Source of the DNA: Candidatus Latescibacterota bacterium
GTDB lineage: Bacteria; JAAXHH01
Reading direction: 5' to 3'
DNA length: 64,000 nt
Assembly: GCA_022821085.1 (NCBI GenBank)
Contig: JAJEEG010000006.1
Location: 456,405 to 520,404, forward strand
Part shown: piece by piece, positions 33,978 through 41,640 of the stretch
Layout of the letters: each line of letters starts with the position of its first letter
How positions within the stretch are numbered: the first letter of the stretch is position 1
Program-made: the position numbers and the translations under genes
Notes under the pieces: generated by a model
Told to the model about the DNA's origin: nothing
The model's database searches: none
What the model saw: the letters and a program-made list of their open reading frames with translations, nothing else

Positions 33978-34811
33978 ATGACCGGCGGGCACCCCCATCC
34001 CTGGCGGGAAGGATGTGAAGGCGCCGTCTCCCTGACCTTTGACGACGGGATGCCGTCCCAGCTCGACCGGGCCGTGCCGATTCTGGCCGTAAACGGCCTT
34101 CACGGCACGTTCTATGTCAATCCCCGCGGGCCGGACTGGCGCGGCCTGCTCGCGCCGTGGAAGGCGGTGGCGGACGCCGGACACGAGGTGGGCAACCATA
34201 CGGTCAACCACCCCTGTTCCTGTGCGTTCAAGGAGACCCGTACCGACTGCCTGGAGACGATGACCCTCGAGGACATGGAGTGGGAGATCGGCGAGGGCAG
34301 GCGGCGCATCTCCGAAGCCATCCCGGGACAGGCGGATTTCACCTTCTGCTATCCCTGTTACCATGCCCACGTGGGCGAGGGGCCTGGCCGCCGGAGTTAC
34401 GTTCCGGTCGTGGCCCGCCACCATATCGCCGGCCGGGGCAAGGGGGACTTCGCCAATCACCCGCTGACCGCCGATCTGCACCACCTCTACTCCTTCCCCG
34501 TGGAGCGCCAGGCCCGCTCCGGTATGATCGGCCTGGTCGAGGAAGCCATGAATCAGGGCCAGTGGGCCGTATTGACCTTTCACGGGATTTCGGAAGGGCA
34601 TCTGTCCGTGACCGAGGCCGATTTTGGTGGGCTGTGCGGCTATCTCCGGGAACACCGCGACCGCATCTGGACGGCCCCGGTCGTCGCCGTCGCCCGGGCG
34701 GTTCGCGACTGGCGGTCCGCCGCGTCGCAGCGGTCCGCCGCGTCGCAGCGGTTCGGGGACCCTGCGGAAGGTGCCGGGGGACCCGTGCCAGGCGCCGGGA
34801 ACGAATCGTGA
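33978..34811 (+). CDS. Polysaccharide deacetylase (NodB-fold, CE4-like)
   Basis: A 277-residue NodB-type deacetylase. Motif 1 is SLTFDDGMPSQLDRAV with the catalytic Asp and metal Asp, and motif 2 is AGHEVGNHTVNHPCSC with the HxxxH zinc ligands; motif 3 is in FCYPCYHA. No signal peptide is seen, so it acts in the cytoplasm or at the inner face. The C-terminus ends in a tandem 18-bp duplication (RSAASQ twice). Its stop overlaps the miaA start by four bases (GTGA), so the two genes are translationally coupled though unrelated in function. Confidence 0.9.
   Translation: MTGGHPHPWREGCEGAVSLTFDDGMPSQLDRAVPILAVNGLHGTFYVNPRGPDWRGLLAPWKAVADAGHEVGNHTVNHPCSCAFKETRTDCLETMTLEDMEWEIGEGRRRISEAIPGQADFTFCYPCYHAHVGEGPGRRSYVPVVARHHIAGRGKGDFANHPLTADLHHLYSFPVERQARSGMIGLVEEAMNQGQWAVLTFHGISEGHLSVTEADFGGLCGYLREHRDRIWTAPVVAVARAVRDWRSAASQRSAASQRFGDPAEGAGGPVPGAGNES
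34713..34748 (+). repeat. 18-bp tandem duplication in the deacetylase C-terminus
   Basis: CGGTCCGCCGCGTCGCAG is repeated exactly (34713-34730, 34731-34748) and begins a third time. It encodes a repeated RSAASQ hexapeptide in the tail. Confidence 0.9.
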
Positions 34812-35773
34812 CCTCCCGTCCGACGGCATCCGGTGACGCCGAAACCCGCCCCGTACCGGTGCTCGTGGGTCCCACCGGCGTGGGCAAGACCGCCGTGGGT
34901 ATTGAGCTGGCCCGCCGCTTCGGCGCGGAAATCATCTCGGCGGACTCCCGCCAGATCTACCGGTACATGGATATCGGCACGGCCAAGCCCACGGCAGATG
35001 AGCAGGCCGCGGCCCCCCATCACCTCATCGACGTGGTCGATCCGGACGTGCGGTTCAGCGCAGGTGAATACGGCCGCCTGGCCCGGGAAGCGCTCCGGGA
35101 ACTTGCAGCCAGGGATGTGCCGGCCCTCGTAGTCGGCGGCGCGGGGCTGTACATCAAGGCGTTTGACGGCGGACTGTTCGACGCGCCGGAGATCCCGCCG
35201 GTACTCAGGAGGCGCCTGGCGGACGAATACCGGTCGGCGTCCACCGACGCCCTCCATCGTCGGCTGAGCGCAGTCGATCCGGCGTCGGCCGCACGTATCC
35301 ATGTGAACGACCGGCAACGCATCGAAAGGGCGCTGGAGGTCCACGACGCGACGGGCGAGACCCTGACGTCCTGGTTCGAACAGCCCGTACAATCCCGATC
35401 CCGCGGAACGCGTCTGGTAGGGTTCCGCCGTGACCGCGCCGCACTCTATGCGCGCATCGACGCCAGGGTCGAGAAAATGATCGAACTGGGTCTCGAAGCG
35501 GAGGTCCGCACCCTGATGGATCGGGGTTACGGTCCCGGGACCCATGCCCTGTCGACCTTCGGTTACGCGGAAATGCTGCGGTGCGTCGGGGGCGAGCTGG
35601 ATTTGAAAGATGCGGTTTCGGCCATTCAGCAGCGGTCCAGGCAGTACGCGAAGCGCCAGCTGACCTGGTTCAGGCAGGCCGGGGGCATCGTATGGATCAC
35701 CGTGGACGAAGGAGAAGACCCGGCCGATACCTGCGAGAAGATCATCCGGTTATTCCCGGATCCGCTATTTTAG
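34808..35773 (+). CDS. miaA: tRNA dimethylallyltransferase
   Basis: A 321-residue MiaA, which adds dimethylallyl to the N6 of adenosine 37 in UNN-reading tRNAs. The P-loop VLVGPTGVGKTAVGIELARR is followed by DSRQIYRYMDIGTAKPT, an Asp-Thr-rich substrate loop, HHLIDVVDP and the C-terminal QRSRQYAKRQLTWFR. GTG at 34808 is the start: it overlaps the deacetylase stop as GTGA and fits the family length; a longer in-frame extension lies inside the deacetylase gene. The 3' end overlaps the protease gene by nine bases. Cytoplasmic housekeeping enzyme. Confidence 0.96.
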   Translation: MTSRPTASGDAETRPVPVLVGPTGVGKTAVGIELARRFGAEIISADSRQIYRYMDIGTAKPTADEQAAAPHHLIDVVDPDVRFSAGEYGRLAREALRELAARDVPALVVGGAGLYIKAFDGGLFDAPEIPPVLRRRLADEYRSASTDALHRRLSAVDPASAARIHVNDRQRIERALEVHDATGETLTSWFEQPVQSRSRGTRLVGFRRDRAALYARIDARVEKMIELGLEAEVRTLMDRGYGPGTHALSTFGYAEMLRCVGGELDLKDAVSAIQQRSRQYAKRQLTWFRQAGGIVWITVDEGEDPADTCEKIIRLFPDPLF

Positions 35774-37582
35774 GAAGAGCAGCTTGCGCGTTACCTCGGA
35801 ACGCTCCGCGGCCTCTCCGGCCGTCATCCGGCACAGATAGACCCCGCTGGCCACCCGTCTTCCCGCATCGTCTCTCCCGTCCCACGTCGTGGTGAACGTA
35901 CCCTCCGCATGGTTGCCGTCCACCAGCGTGCGGACCTTCCGGCCCATAACATTGTAGAGGGTGAGCTGAACCTCCCCCGGCCGGCCGACTTCGTACCTGA
36001 CGGTGGCGGGCCCGCTGCTCAGGTAGAAGGGATTCGGATAGGTGGTAAGGGACGCGGCGATCGGCCGGCCAGCCTGGTCGTCGCCCGTAAGACCGGGATC
36101 GTAGGCTGCCGTGTATGCGTATTCGAAACCGTCTCCGGTGCGATCGAGAGACGCCACCACGAGCATGACGGTTTCGTACCGCGTCCAGCCGGGTATCTCG
36201 ATGGTTACGCTTCCCCTGGTCGCGGGGACCGTCATCACCGTGTCGACATCGCCGCTGGCCGCCACGGACACGCCCCACTCTCCGGTTATGCCCGTAAAAT
36301 CGATGCGTAGCCCGCCGGTAAGCGAGGGATCCGGGACGAAGCGAATGTAATTCGCGGCGAGGTGGGCCGGATACTGGTGGGCGGGGATCAGGGGGCCGTC
36401 GTAACGGTACATGCCGGATGCGCCCTGGCGATCGGGTTCGTCCAGACCGTGCTGGCCACTCAGTTCGACCGACGGATAGGCGGCGCCTTCCTCGTAGAAC
36501 CGGTCCGCGTCGGCCCGGTCCCCGGTAAAGACGTTCCAGGTGGTGAATTCCTGGAAGGCGGATACCAGGTCGCTGCCGACGCTGCGCAGTCCCCCGTCGA
36601 TGGCATCCAGCGCCCGGCTCGTCCGGGCCCGTTCCCAGATGGTTCGGATCAGGTCCCTGTCGTGCCGCTTCTCCAGGTACAGGGGCCAGAGCACGCCCGC
36701 GTATTCATGCTCCCCGTCGGAGGCATCGAGCGCAATCCATGGTTCCGTCAGGAAACCGCTGAACGTTGGCAGGTAGGTCAGGTAATCGTCGACCTCGTCA
36801 TAGACCTGCTCTTCGATCCACACGGCGCTCTGTTCCAGCCAGAAAGCCTCTTCCCCCGCGTCGTAGCCGAACTGCACGGCGTGGAAGAACTCGTGGGCGA
36901 CGGTGATCCGCAGCAGATCCAGCGCCTTCTCCACCGTCCTCCGGGACTCGGCGAAATCGTTGTCCACGACGATGTACGAAGGAAGGATTGCGCCGGTCGT
37001 GACCGCTTCCGGACGGGTATAACCACTGAACTGGCTCGGGAGATCGGTAATATAGACGTCGTATAGCCCGTCCCCGCCATCGTCCGCATCCATCGCCACG
37101 TATCGATCGTGATGATCGTAGTCCACGGGCGGCGGACGGTAACCCAGTTCCTCCACGATGACGCGTCGGGATTCATCCAGGAATACCCCGCAGTGCCGGA
37201 CATATTCGGGCACGGCGCCGTCTGCGGCGTCTTCAAGTTCCGGCCAGCCCGCACCGGGCCGGTCTTCCGTCGTGGTGACGTACCAGATCTTGAAATGGCC
37301 GCCGGGACTGACGTGGAATTCGGGCTCGGTCGTATAGGTATGCCCGAGGTTGTTCGTGCGGTCCCTTTCGCCGGGGACGGTGGGCCTGCCCGGGCCGAAC
37401 TGATCGGGCCGGTGGACCCGGGCGGCGAGCCCGCCATCGGGAGGCTGGACGAAGGGATGGAGGTGCAGCGTACCGCAAAGCGGCCTGGAAGGTTCCTGGG
37501 CGTATACGCCGGCGTGGGTGACCGCACCGGCGATACAGGCCAGGATGAGACGCTTGAAGAAAGCTATCGTACCGGTGATCAG
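35765..37582 (-). CDS. Exported MXAN_6640-type metalloprotease with C-terminal sorting domain (CTG start)
   Basis: The open frame is continuous to about codon 605, though the first standard start codon (GTG at 37213) would delete a clear N-terminal signal peptide, FFKRLILACIAGAV...YAQ. The likely start is CTG at 37582, ten bases after GAGGAGG and overlapping the thioredoxin gene stop as CTGA. The central part has the zinc motif HEFFHAVQFGYD and a downstream Glu, matching MXAN_6640-like putative metalloproteases. The last about 85 residues (TTYPNPFYLSSGPATVRYEV onward) form a FlgD/T9SS-like sorting domain. The 3' end overlaps miaA by 9 bases. Start is inferred; no ATG, GTG or TTG exists in the first 123 codons. 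Confidence 0.85.
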   Translation of the reverse strand: MITGTIAFFKRLILACIAGAVTHAGVYAQEPSRPLCGTLHLHPFVQPPDGGLAARVHRPDQFGPGRPTVPGERDRTNNLGHTYTTEPEFHVSPGGHFKIWYVTTTEDRPGAGWPELEDAADGAVPEYVRHCGVFLDESRRVIVEELGYRPPPVDYDHHDRYVAMDADDGGDGLYDVYITDLPSQFSGYTRPEAVTTGAILPSYIVVDNDFAESRRTVEKALDLLRITVAHEFFHAVQFGYDAGEEAFWLEQSAVWIEEQVYDEVDDYLTYLPTFSGFLTEPWIALDASDGEHEYAGVLWPLYLEKRHDRDLIRTIWERARTSRALDAIDGGLRSVGSDLVSAFQEFTTWNVFTGDRADADRFYEEGAAYPSVELSGQHGLDEPDRQGASGMYRYDGPLIPAHQYPAHLAANYIRFVPDPSLTGGLRIDFTGITGEWGVSVAASGDVDTVMTVPATRGSVTIEIPGWTRYETVMLVVASLDRTGDGFEYAYTAAYDPGLTGDDQAGRPIAASLTTYPNPFYLSSGPATVRYEVGRPGEVQLTLYNVMGRKVRTLVDGNHAEGTFTTTWDGRDDAGRRVASGVYLCRMTAGEAAERSEVTRKLLFLK

Positions 37583-38370
37583 CTTCCCGAAGCCTCCTCG
37601 CGCTGGTGCTTGGGTGGAATGGGGAAGCGCTCCGCGTAGTGGGACAGGTCTTTACCCGCGATCAGGTCTTCCAGGATATCGTCGTGCTTGTCCCAGTGCT
37701 GATCGTTGGGATGGACGTCCAGCTGGATGCGTCCCTCGCTGTCGATCAGATAGGTGACGGGAATGCCGTATCGCTGGTTGGTCTTGGCACGGAACTGGCG
37801 TTCCCAGTAGCCGCGGAAATCGAAAAGGGAGGTCGGGCTGTCCATATAGTACGCGATGACTTCCTCGTTCCGCGCTGCGATCCCGGCCATTTTATCCGGA
37901 TCGTTCTTCTCCGTCTCGTCGGAAGGACGAACCAGCCTGGACGCCTGAAGTCCTTGCTTGAACAGTTCCAGCCCGGGGCCGAATCCTTCCTCGAATTCCG
38001 CGGGATCGAGCGGTTGCTCGTCCTTGTAGAATCTGTTCACGCCGACAAACAGAAAGTCGATCCGTCCTTCGTACTTCTTCGCGATGTTCATCAGGGGTTC
38101 CGCATCCCTGATGCAGGGCGGGCACCACCAGGCCCAGAAGTTCACGAATACGGGCCGGCCCCGGAATTCTTCCAGTGTTACCTTCGTTCCATTCAGGGTA
38201 TACACTTCGAAGTTCGGCGCCAAATGGCCGATCTCGGTGCCGATCGTCTCGGTGCTGGCGACCGTGGCTTCCTCCTCGACAGCCGTCCCGCTGCATGCGA
38301 TTCCGATCATTCCTGCAAGCAGGCCCGACATCAGGAGCATTCGATTCAGTTCTTTCCATAAGCGCCGCAT
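37579..38370 (-). CDS. Thioredoxin-like (TlpA/redoxin) lipoprotein
   Basis: A 263-residue periplasmic thiol protein. The signal peptide ends LLAGMIGIACSG, a lipobox. The TlpA/AhpC-TSA fold includes APNFEVYTLNGTKVTLEEF, with the redox motif WWCPPCIRDAEP (Trp-Cys-x-x-Cys) and the cis-Pro region YGIPVTYLIDSEGRI. The start is ATG at 38370 with GAGG upstream; GTG four codons further up is less likely. The stop overlaps the CTG start of the protease gene, so the two are probably translationally coupled. It may help fold the exported protease, which is speculative. Confidence 0.92.
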   Translation of the reverse strand: MRRLWKELNRMLLMSGLLAGMIGIACSGTAVEEEATVASTETIGTEIGHLAPNFEVYTLNGTKVTLEEFRGRPVFVNFWAWWCPPCIRDAEPLMNIAKKYEGRIDFLFVGVNRFYKDEQPLDPAEFEEGFGPGLELFKQGLQASRLVRPSDETEKNDPDKMAGIAARNEEVIAYYMDSPTSLFDFRGYWERQFRAKTNQRYGIPVTYLIDSEGRIQLDVHPNDQHWDKHDDILEDLIAGKDLSHYAERFPIPPKHQREEASGS

Positions 38371-38446
38371 ACGTCGCCTCACTTTGGGATAAAGTAAGCG
38401 GAAGGCTGTTGAGATATCCGAAATGTCGATGGTTCCCGACTAACTT

Positions 38447-38470
38447 CGGTAAGTTTACCGGAATTGTCAA
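38447..38470 (-). promoter_or_regulatory. Operator-like palindrome with TTGACA upstream of the thioredoxin gene
   Basis: Minus-strand TTGACA (38470-38465) is followed by the 14-bp palindrome CGGTAA-N2-TTACCG (38460-38447). No good -10 box follows at the usual distance, so it may be a protein site rather than a promoter. Confidence 0.4.
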
Positions 38471-38507
38471 CAACTATTTTAAATGCCGCGAATGGTGCCG
38501 CGAGAGG

Positions 38508-39131
38508 TCACAGGCCGCCGAGGGCCTTTTCGAACATTCTGACGGCCAAGGGAATGTCGGGTTGAGAAAGCACCGCCGAGATCGCGGCGACGCCATGAGC
38601 ACCCGCTTCCAGGCAAGACCTCGTACGGCCGGGGGTCACGCCGCCCAGGGCAAAAACCGGAATCGTCACCGTGCCGGCCGTTTCCGCGAGCGCCCTGAGC
38701 CCCTTCGGCGGACCAAATCCGGCCTTGGACGGCGTATCGTATACCGGCCCGAACGTGACGAAGTCGGCCCCTTCGGATTCCGCGACGCGCGCGCTTTCCG
38801 TGCCGTGGGTCGATCTGCCGATCAGGGTGCCGGGGGGGAGTGCATCGCGGGCCACGCGGACCGGCACGCCGGATTCCGGAAGGTGAACGCCCTGCGCCCC
38901 GCAGGCCGCGGCGACCTCCAGGTTGCCATTGACCATCAGCACGGGGCGAAGCGAACCGAGTTCCGACTGCACCTCCCTGGTCAACGCCAGCAGGTTCGGG
39001 GTATTCAGATCTTTCTCCCTGATCTGGACCGCACGGACACCCGCGCGACAGGCCTGGTCCAACGCCGAGGCGAGAGATCGTCCGGCACAGCGGGTCCGAT
39101 CGCCGATCAGATAGAACCTGAAGTCAACCAT
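38508..39131 (-). CDS. thiE: Thiamine phosphate synthase
   Basis: A 207-residue ThiE barrel that joins HMP-PP and the thiazole phosphate to thiamine phosphate. Motifs include AVQIREKDL (pyrophosphate/Mg site), VLMVNGNLEVAAACGAQGVHL, GRSTHG and PVFALGGVTP. The start is ATG at 39131. It is the last gene of the thi operon (thiO-thiS-thiG-thiE), 11 bases past the end of thiG. The TPP riboswitch at the operon head controls it. Confidence 0.94.
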   Translation of the reverse strand: MVDFRFYLIGDRTRCAGRSLASALDQACRAGVRAVQIREKDLNTPNLLALTREVQSELGSLRPVLMVNGNLEVAAACGAQGVHLPESGVPVRVARDALPPGTLIGRSTHGTESARVAESEGADFVTFGPVYDTPSKAGFGPPKGLRALAETAGTVTIPVFALGGVTPGRTRSCLEAGAHGVAAISAVLSQPDIPLAVRMFEKALGGL

Positions 39132-39142
39132 GGAGGTTGTTT

Positions 39143-39919
39143 CTAGGATGAATGGATCACACCGCTCAGCGGACTGGAAGCGGACGCGTAGGCCTTCATG
39201 GGAATCCGTCCCGCCTCGAAGGCAAGCCGGCCGGCCTCGACCGCCTTGCGCATGGCGACGGCCATCTTTACCGGGTCCTTCGCTCCGGCCACGCCGGTAT
39301 TCATCAGTATGCCGTCGCAACCCAGTTCCATGGCGACGGACGCGTCGGAGGCGGTCCCTACCCCCGCGTCGACGATGACCGGAACCTGGCTGTTCTCCAC
39401 GATGATGGCGATGTTGTGCGGGTTGCGGATACCCAGGCCGGAGCCTATGGGCGCGGCGAGGGGCATGACCGCGACGCATCCTGCTTCCTCGAGTTTCTTG
39501 CAGACGATGGGGTCGTCGATGGTATAGGGCATGACGTTGAATCCCCGGTCGACCAGGGTGCGCGCGGCTTCAAGCGTGGCCTCGTTATCGGGGAAAAGGG
39601 TCTTCTCGTCCCCGATGACTTCGAGCTTCACGGTATCGGTCCCCAGTGCCTCCCGCGCCAGTTCGCAGGTCAGCACGGCATCGCTCGCCGTATAGCATCC
39701 GGCCGTGTTGGGCAGCAGTTCGTAACGGTTGCGGTCGATGTAGTCGAGCAGCGACTGCCCGGAAGTATCATCGAGATCGATCCGGCGGATAGCCAACGTA
39801 ACCATGCCCGTACCGCTTGCTTCGAAGGATTCCCGCATCAGTTCGAAACTCGCGTATTTTCCCGTGCCGAGTATCAGTCGGGAATCCAACGTCAAACCGC
39901 CTATTTTAAGGGCGCCCAT
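39143..39919 (-). CDS. thiG: Thiazole synthase
   Basis: A 258-residue ThiG TIM barrel. It makes the thiazole phosphate from DXP, dehydroglycine and ThiS thiocarboxylate. The N-terminal [40 protein letters not shown] and [19 protein letters not shown] are standard, and Lys in VKLEVIG forms the imine with the sugar. Uses dehydroglycine from ThiO. It lies between thiS and thiE in the operon. Confidence 0.97.
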   Translation of the reverse strand: MGALKIGGLTLDSRLILGTGKYASFELMRESFEASGTGMVTLAIRRIDLDDTSGQSLLDYIDRNRYELLPNTAGCYTASDAVLTCELAREALGTDTVKLEVIGDEKTLFPDNEATLEAARTLVDRGFNVMPYTIDDPIVCKKLEEAGCVAVMPLAAPIGSGLGIRNPHNIAIIVENSQVPVIVDAGVGTASDASVAMELGCDGILMNTGVAGAKDPVKMAVAMRKAVEAGRLAFEAGRIPMKAYASASSPLSGVIHSS

Positions 39920-40022
39920 GCTGGTCAGCTCCTTTGCCTGTAGGTTCCAGGGCCTCCGTATGTGACAGATTCAGGGTTCAATTTCAGTCGTCAAATTTCG
40001 ATTCGCGCAGGGATACAGCGAC

Positions 40023-40084
40023 CGGCCGTCATCCGCCCGCTACCGGCCGTCATCCGCCCGCTACCGCCGTCATCCGCCCGCTAC
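40023..40084. repeat. Three tandem ~21-bp copies spanning the thiS stop
   Basis: CGGCCGTCATCCGCCCGCTAC occurs at 40023-40043 and 40044-40064 and a 20-base version follows at 40065-40084. The last copy carries the reverse complement of the ThiS C-terminal GlyGly and stop codon, so the tail of the gene is copied twice downstream. Confidence 0.9.
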
Positions 40085-40270
40085 CGCCCGGATCACCTCG
40101 ACCAAATCCCCGTCCGCGAGCATGGCCGTGCCGTGTTCCTTCCTCGGGACGACCGCTCCGTTGAGGGCCACGGCGGTCCCTTCGGAAGACACGCCGAGTT
40201 CCTTCAGCAAGTCGGCGATGCTCGTTGATCCGAGCAGTTTCCTGGTCGTTCCGTTAACGGTCACGGTCAT
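40070..40270 (-). CDS. thiS: Sulfur carrier protein ThiS
   Basis: A 66-residue ubiquitin-like sulfur carrier. MTVTVNGTTRKLLGSTSIAD and the C-terminal RAVAGG, where the terminal Gly carries the thiocarboxylate for thiazole synthesis. The ThiF that adenylates it is not in the window. The ATG at 40270 lies 17 bases inside the end of thiO. Two extra copies of its last codons follow as tandem repeats. Confidence 0.95.
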   Translation of the reverse strand: MTVTVNGTTRKLLGSTSIADLLKELGVSSEGTAVALNGAVVPRKEHGTAMLADGDLVEVIRAVAGG

Positions 40271-41408
40271 CGTTTGTCTCTCCGGATCGAGCGGGGTAAA
40301 ACCGGTCGGGCAGAAAGGGCCGCATGATGGCAGGAACCCGGTCGTGCAGGATGGCCTCGGCGAGCAGGTCTCCGGTCAGCGGCGCCAGCAGTATGCCGTT
40401 CCGGCCATGCCCGGAGGCCGCGAACAGGCCGGGCGTCCCCGTGGCCCCGAGCACGGGCCATCCGTCCCGCGCCGCCGGCCGCAGTCCCGACCAGGTGGAA
40501 TCCAGCGCCCAGTTCTTCAGGCCGGGCGCAAGTTCCAGGGCGTCCCGGAACAGCTGCATGACGCCGCCCATCGTGACCTCGTCCCGAAATCCGGCTTCCT
40601 CCACGGTAGCGCCGATGATCAACCGCCCATCCGAACGGGGAACCAGGTATACGCCGCTGGTATAGATCGTATGATGGAACGGCGGTGCGGCGCCGGTCCG
40701 CAGCGCGAGGATCTGCCCGCGCACCGGCCGGACGGGGATACGCCAGGCAGGCGCAATGCCGTCCAGATAGCGCGCCCGGCAACCCATGGCGTTCACCACC
40801 GTCTGTGTGTTCCAGATGCCTTCGGTTGTATCTACCCCGGCGACACGGTGGCCGTCCAGCAGGACCTTCCGCGCGGTAACGCCTTCACGGATCGCGCCGC
40901 CGCCCTTCAAGACCGATTGCGCGAGGGCCGTAACGACGTCCCGGTTTTCGACCCGGTGGTCGTCCGGGTAACGCAGCGCCATGCGGATCCCGTTCGTCAG
41001 ATTCGGCTCGAGGCGCCGCGCCTCGCGTACGGTGAGTCGCTCTACGGGTACGCCGTCCCGGCGATGCCGTTCATACCGCGTCTCCAGCCGCGCCTGTCCC
41101 CGGTCGCTCAAAGCCGGAAAAACCACACCGGTCGCGTTGTAGTCGATCGAGCATCCGGTTTCTTCCCTGAGCGATTCGATGAAACCGGGGTAGCGTTCCA
41201 GGCCCGCCTTGCACAGGACGAAACAGGGATCGGGTTCATCGAATTCGCAGTGGGGCGCCAGCATGCCCGCGGCGGCCCAGGACGCCCCGCGGCCGGTCCG
41301 GTGCCGTTCCAATACCGTGACCGCGCAGCCGGAGAGACACAGCCGTCTTGCCACGGCCAGACCGATGATCCCGCCGCCGATGACCACGATGTCCGATCGC
41401 TGCGCCAC
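40254..41408 (-). CDS. thiO: Glycine oxidase
   Basis: A 384-residue FAD-dependent D-amino-acid oxidase-like enzyme. The FAD-binding motif is DIVVIGGGIIGLAVARRL, the C-terminal GHGRNGILLAPLTGDLLAE binds the flavin and substrate, and DSTWSGLRPAARDG is typical of ThiO. It oxidises glycine to dehydroglycine for ThiG. GTG at 41408 was chosen since GGAG lies upstream and the FAD fold starts eight residues later; a longer TTG start is less likely. The leader contains the TPP riboswitch and its attenuator. Confidence 0.93.
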   Translation of the reverse strand: MAQRSDIVVIGGGIIGLAVARRLCLSGCAVTVLERHRTGRGASWAAAGMLAPHCEFDEPDPCFVLCKAGLERYPGFIESLREETGCSIDYNATGVVFPALSDRGQARLETRYERHRRDGVPVERLTVREARRLEPNLTNGIRMALRYPDDHRVENRDVVTALAQSVLKGGGAIREGVTARKVLLDGHRVAGVDTTEGIWNTQTVVNAMGCRARYLDGIAPAWRIPVRPVRGQILALRTGAAPPFHHTIYTSGVYLVPRSDGRLIIGATVEEAGFRDEVTMGGVMQLFRDALELAPGLKNWALDSTWSGLRPAARDGWPVLGATGTPGLFAASGHGRNGILLAPLTGDLLAEAILHDRVPAIMRPFLPDRFYPARSGETNDDRDR

Positions 41409-41436
41409 GAAACTCCGCCACTTCCTCACCGGCAAA

Positions 41437-41463
41437 GAAAAAGCCGCTTCTTTGCGAAACGGC
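41437..41463 (-). terminator. Intrinsic terminator of the TPP riboswitch
   Basis: On the minus strand GCCGTTTC (41463-41456), loop GCAAA, and GAAGCGGC (41450-41443) form an 8-bp stem followed by TTTTTC. The left arm can instead pair with AAACGGC (41478-41472) to give an antiterminator. Confidence 0.85.
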
Positions 41464-41469
41464 CTCGTT

Positions 41470-41552
41470 CAGCCGTTTCCCTACGCTGGCATAACCCAGG
41501 TCAGGTTCGAAGGGTCGTGATTCTCAGGCTCGCGAGGAGCCGCCCCTAACGG
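41470..41552 (-). promoter_or_regulatory. TPP (THI-box) riboswitch aptamer controlling thiOSGE
   Basis: On the minus strand the conserved blocks are seen in order: AGGGG, CTGAGA, ACCCTTCGAACCTGA and GCGTAGGGA. P1 pairs CCGTT (41552-41548) with AACGG (41477-41473). Binding of thiamine diphosphate stabilises P1, which takes the bases needed for the antiterminator and lets the downstream terminator form. Confidence 0.96.
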
Positions 41553-41560
41553 TAACTGGA

Positions 41561-41589
41561 AGTGTAAGAAATACGGTTGGCCGTGTCAA
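41561..41589 (-). promoter_or_regulatory. Promoter of the thi operon
   Basis: Minus-strand TTGACA (41589-41584) and TACACT (41566-41561) are 17 bases apart, just upstream of the riboswitch. Confidence 0.6.
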
Positions 41590-41640
41590 CGCATTCTTCC
41601 GCAGGCGCGATTCCGTACCCGGCGCCGCCCGGTCCGAAGA

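Noticed and set aside
34157-34807. Longer N-terminus for MiaA
   Set aside because: The extension is inside the deacetylase gene in another frame; MiaA normally begins shortly before the P-loop.
37213-37215. GTG as the protease start
   Set aside because: It deletes the signal peptide and 123 open codons that continue the same protein.
40023-40084. CRISPR array
   Set aside because: Units are directly adjacent with no spacers and overlap the thiS coding end.
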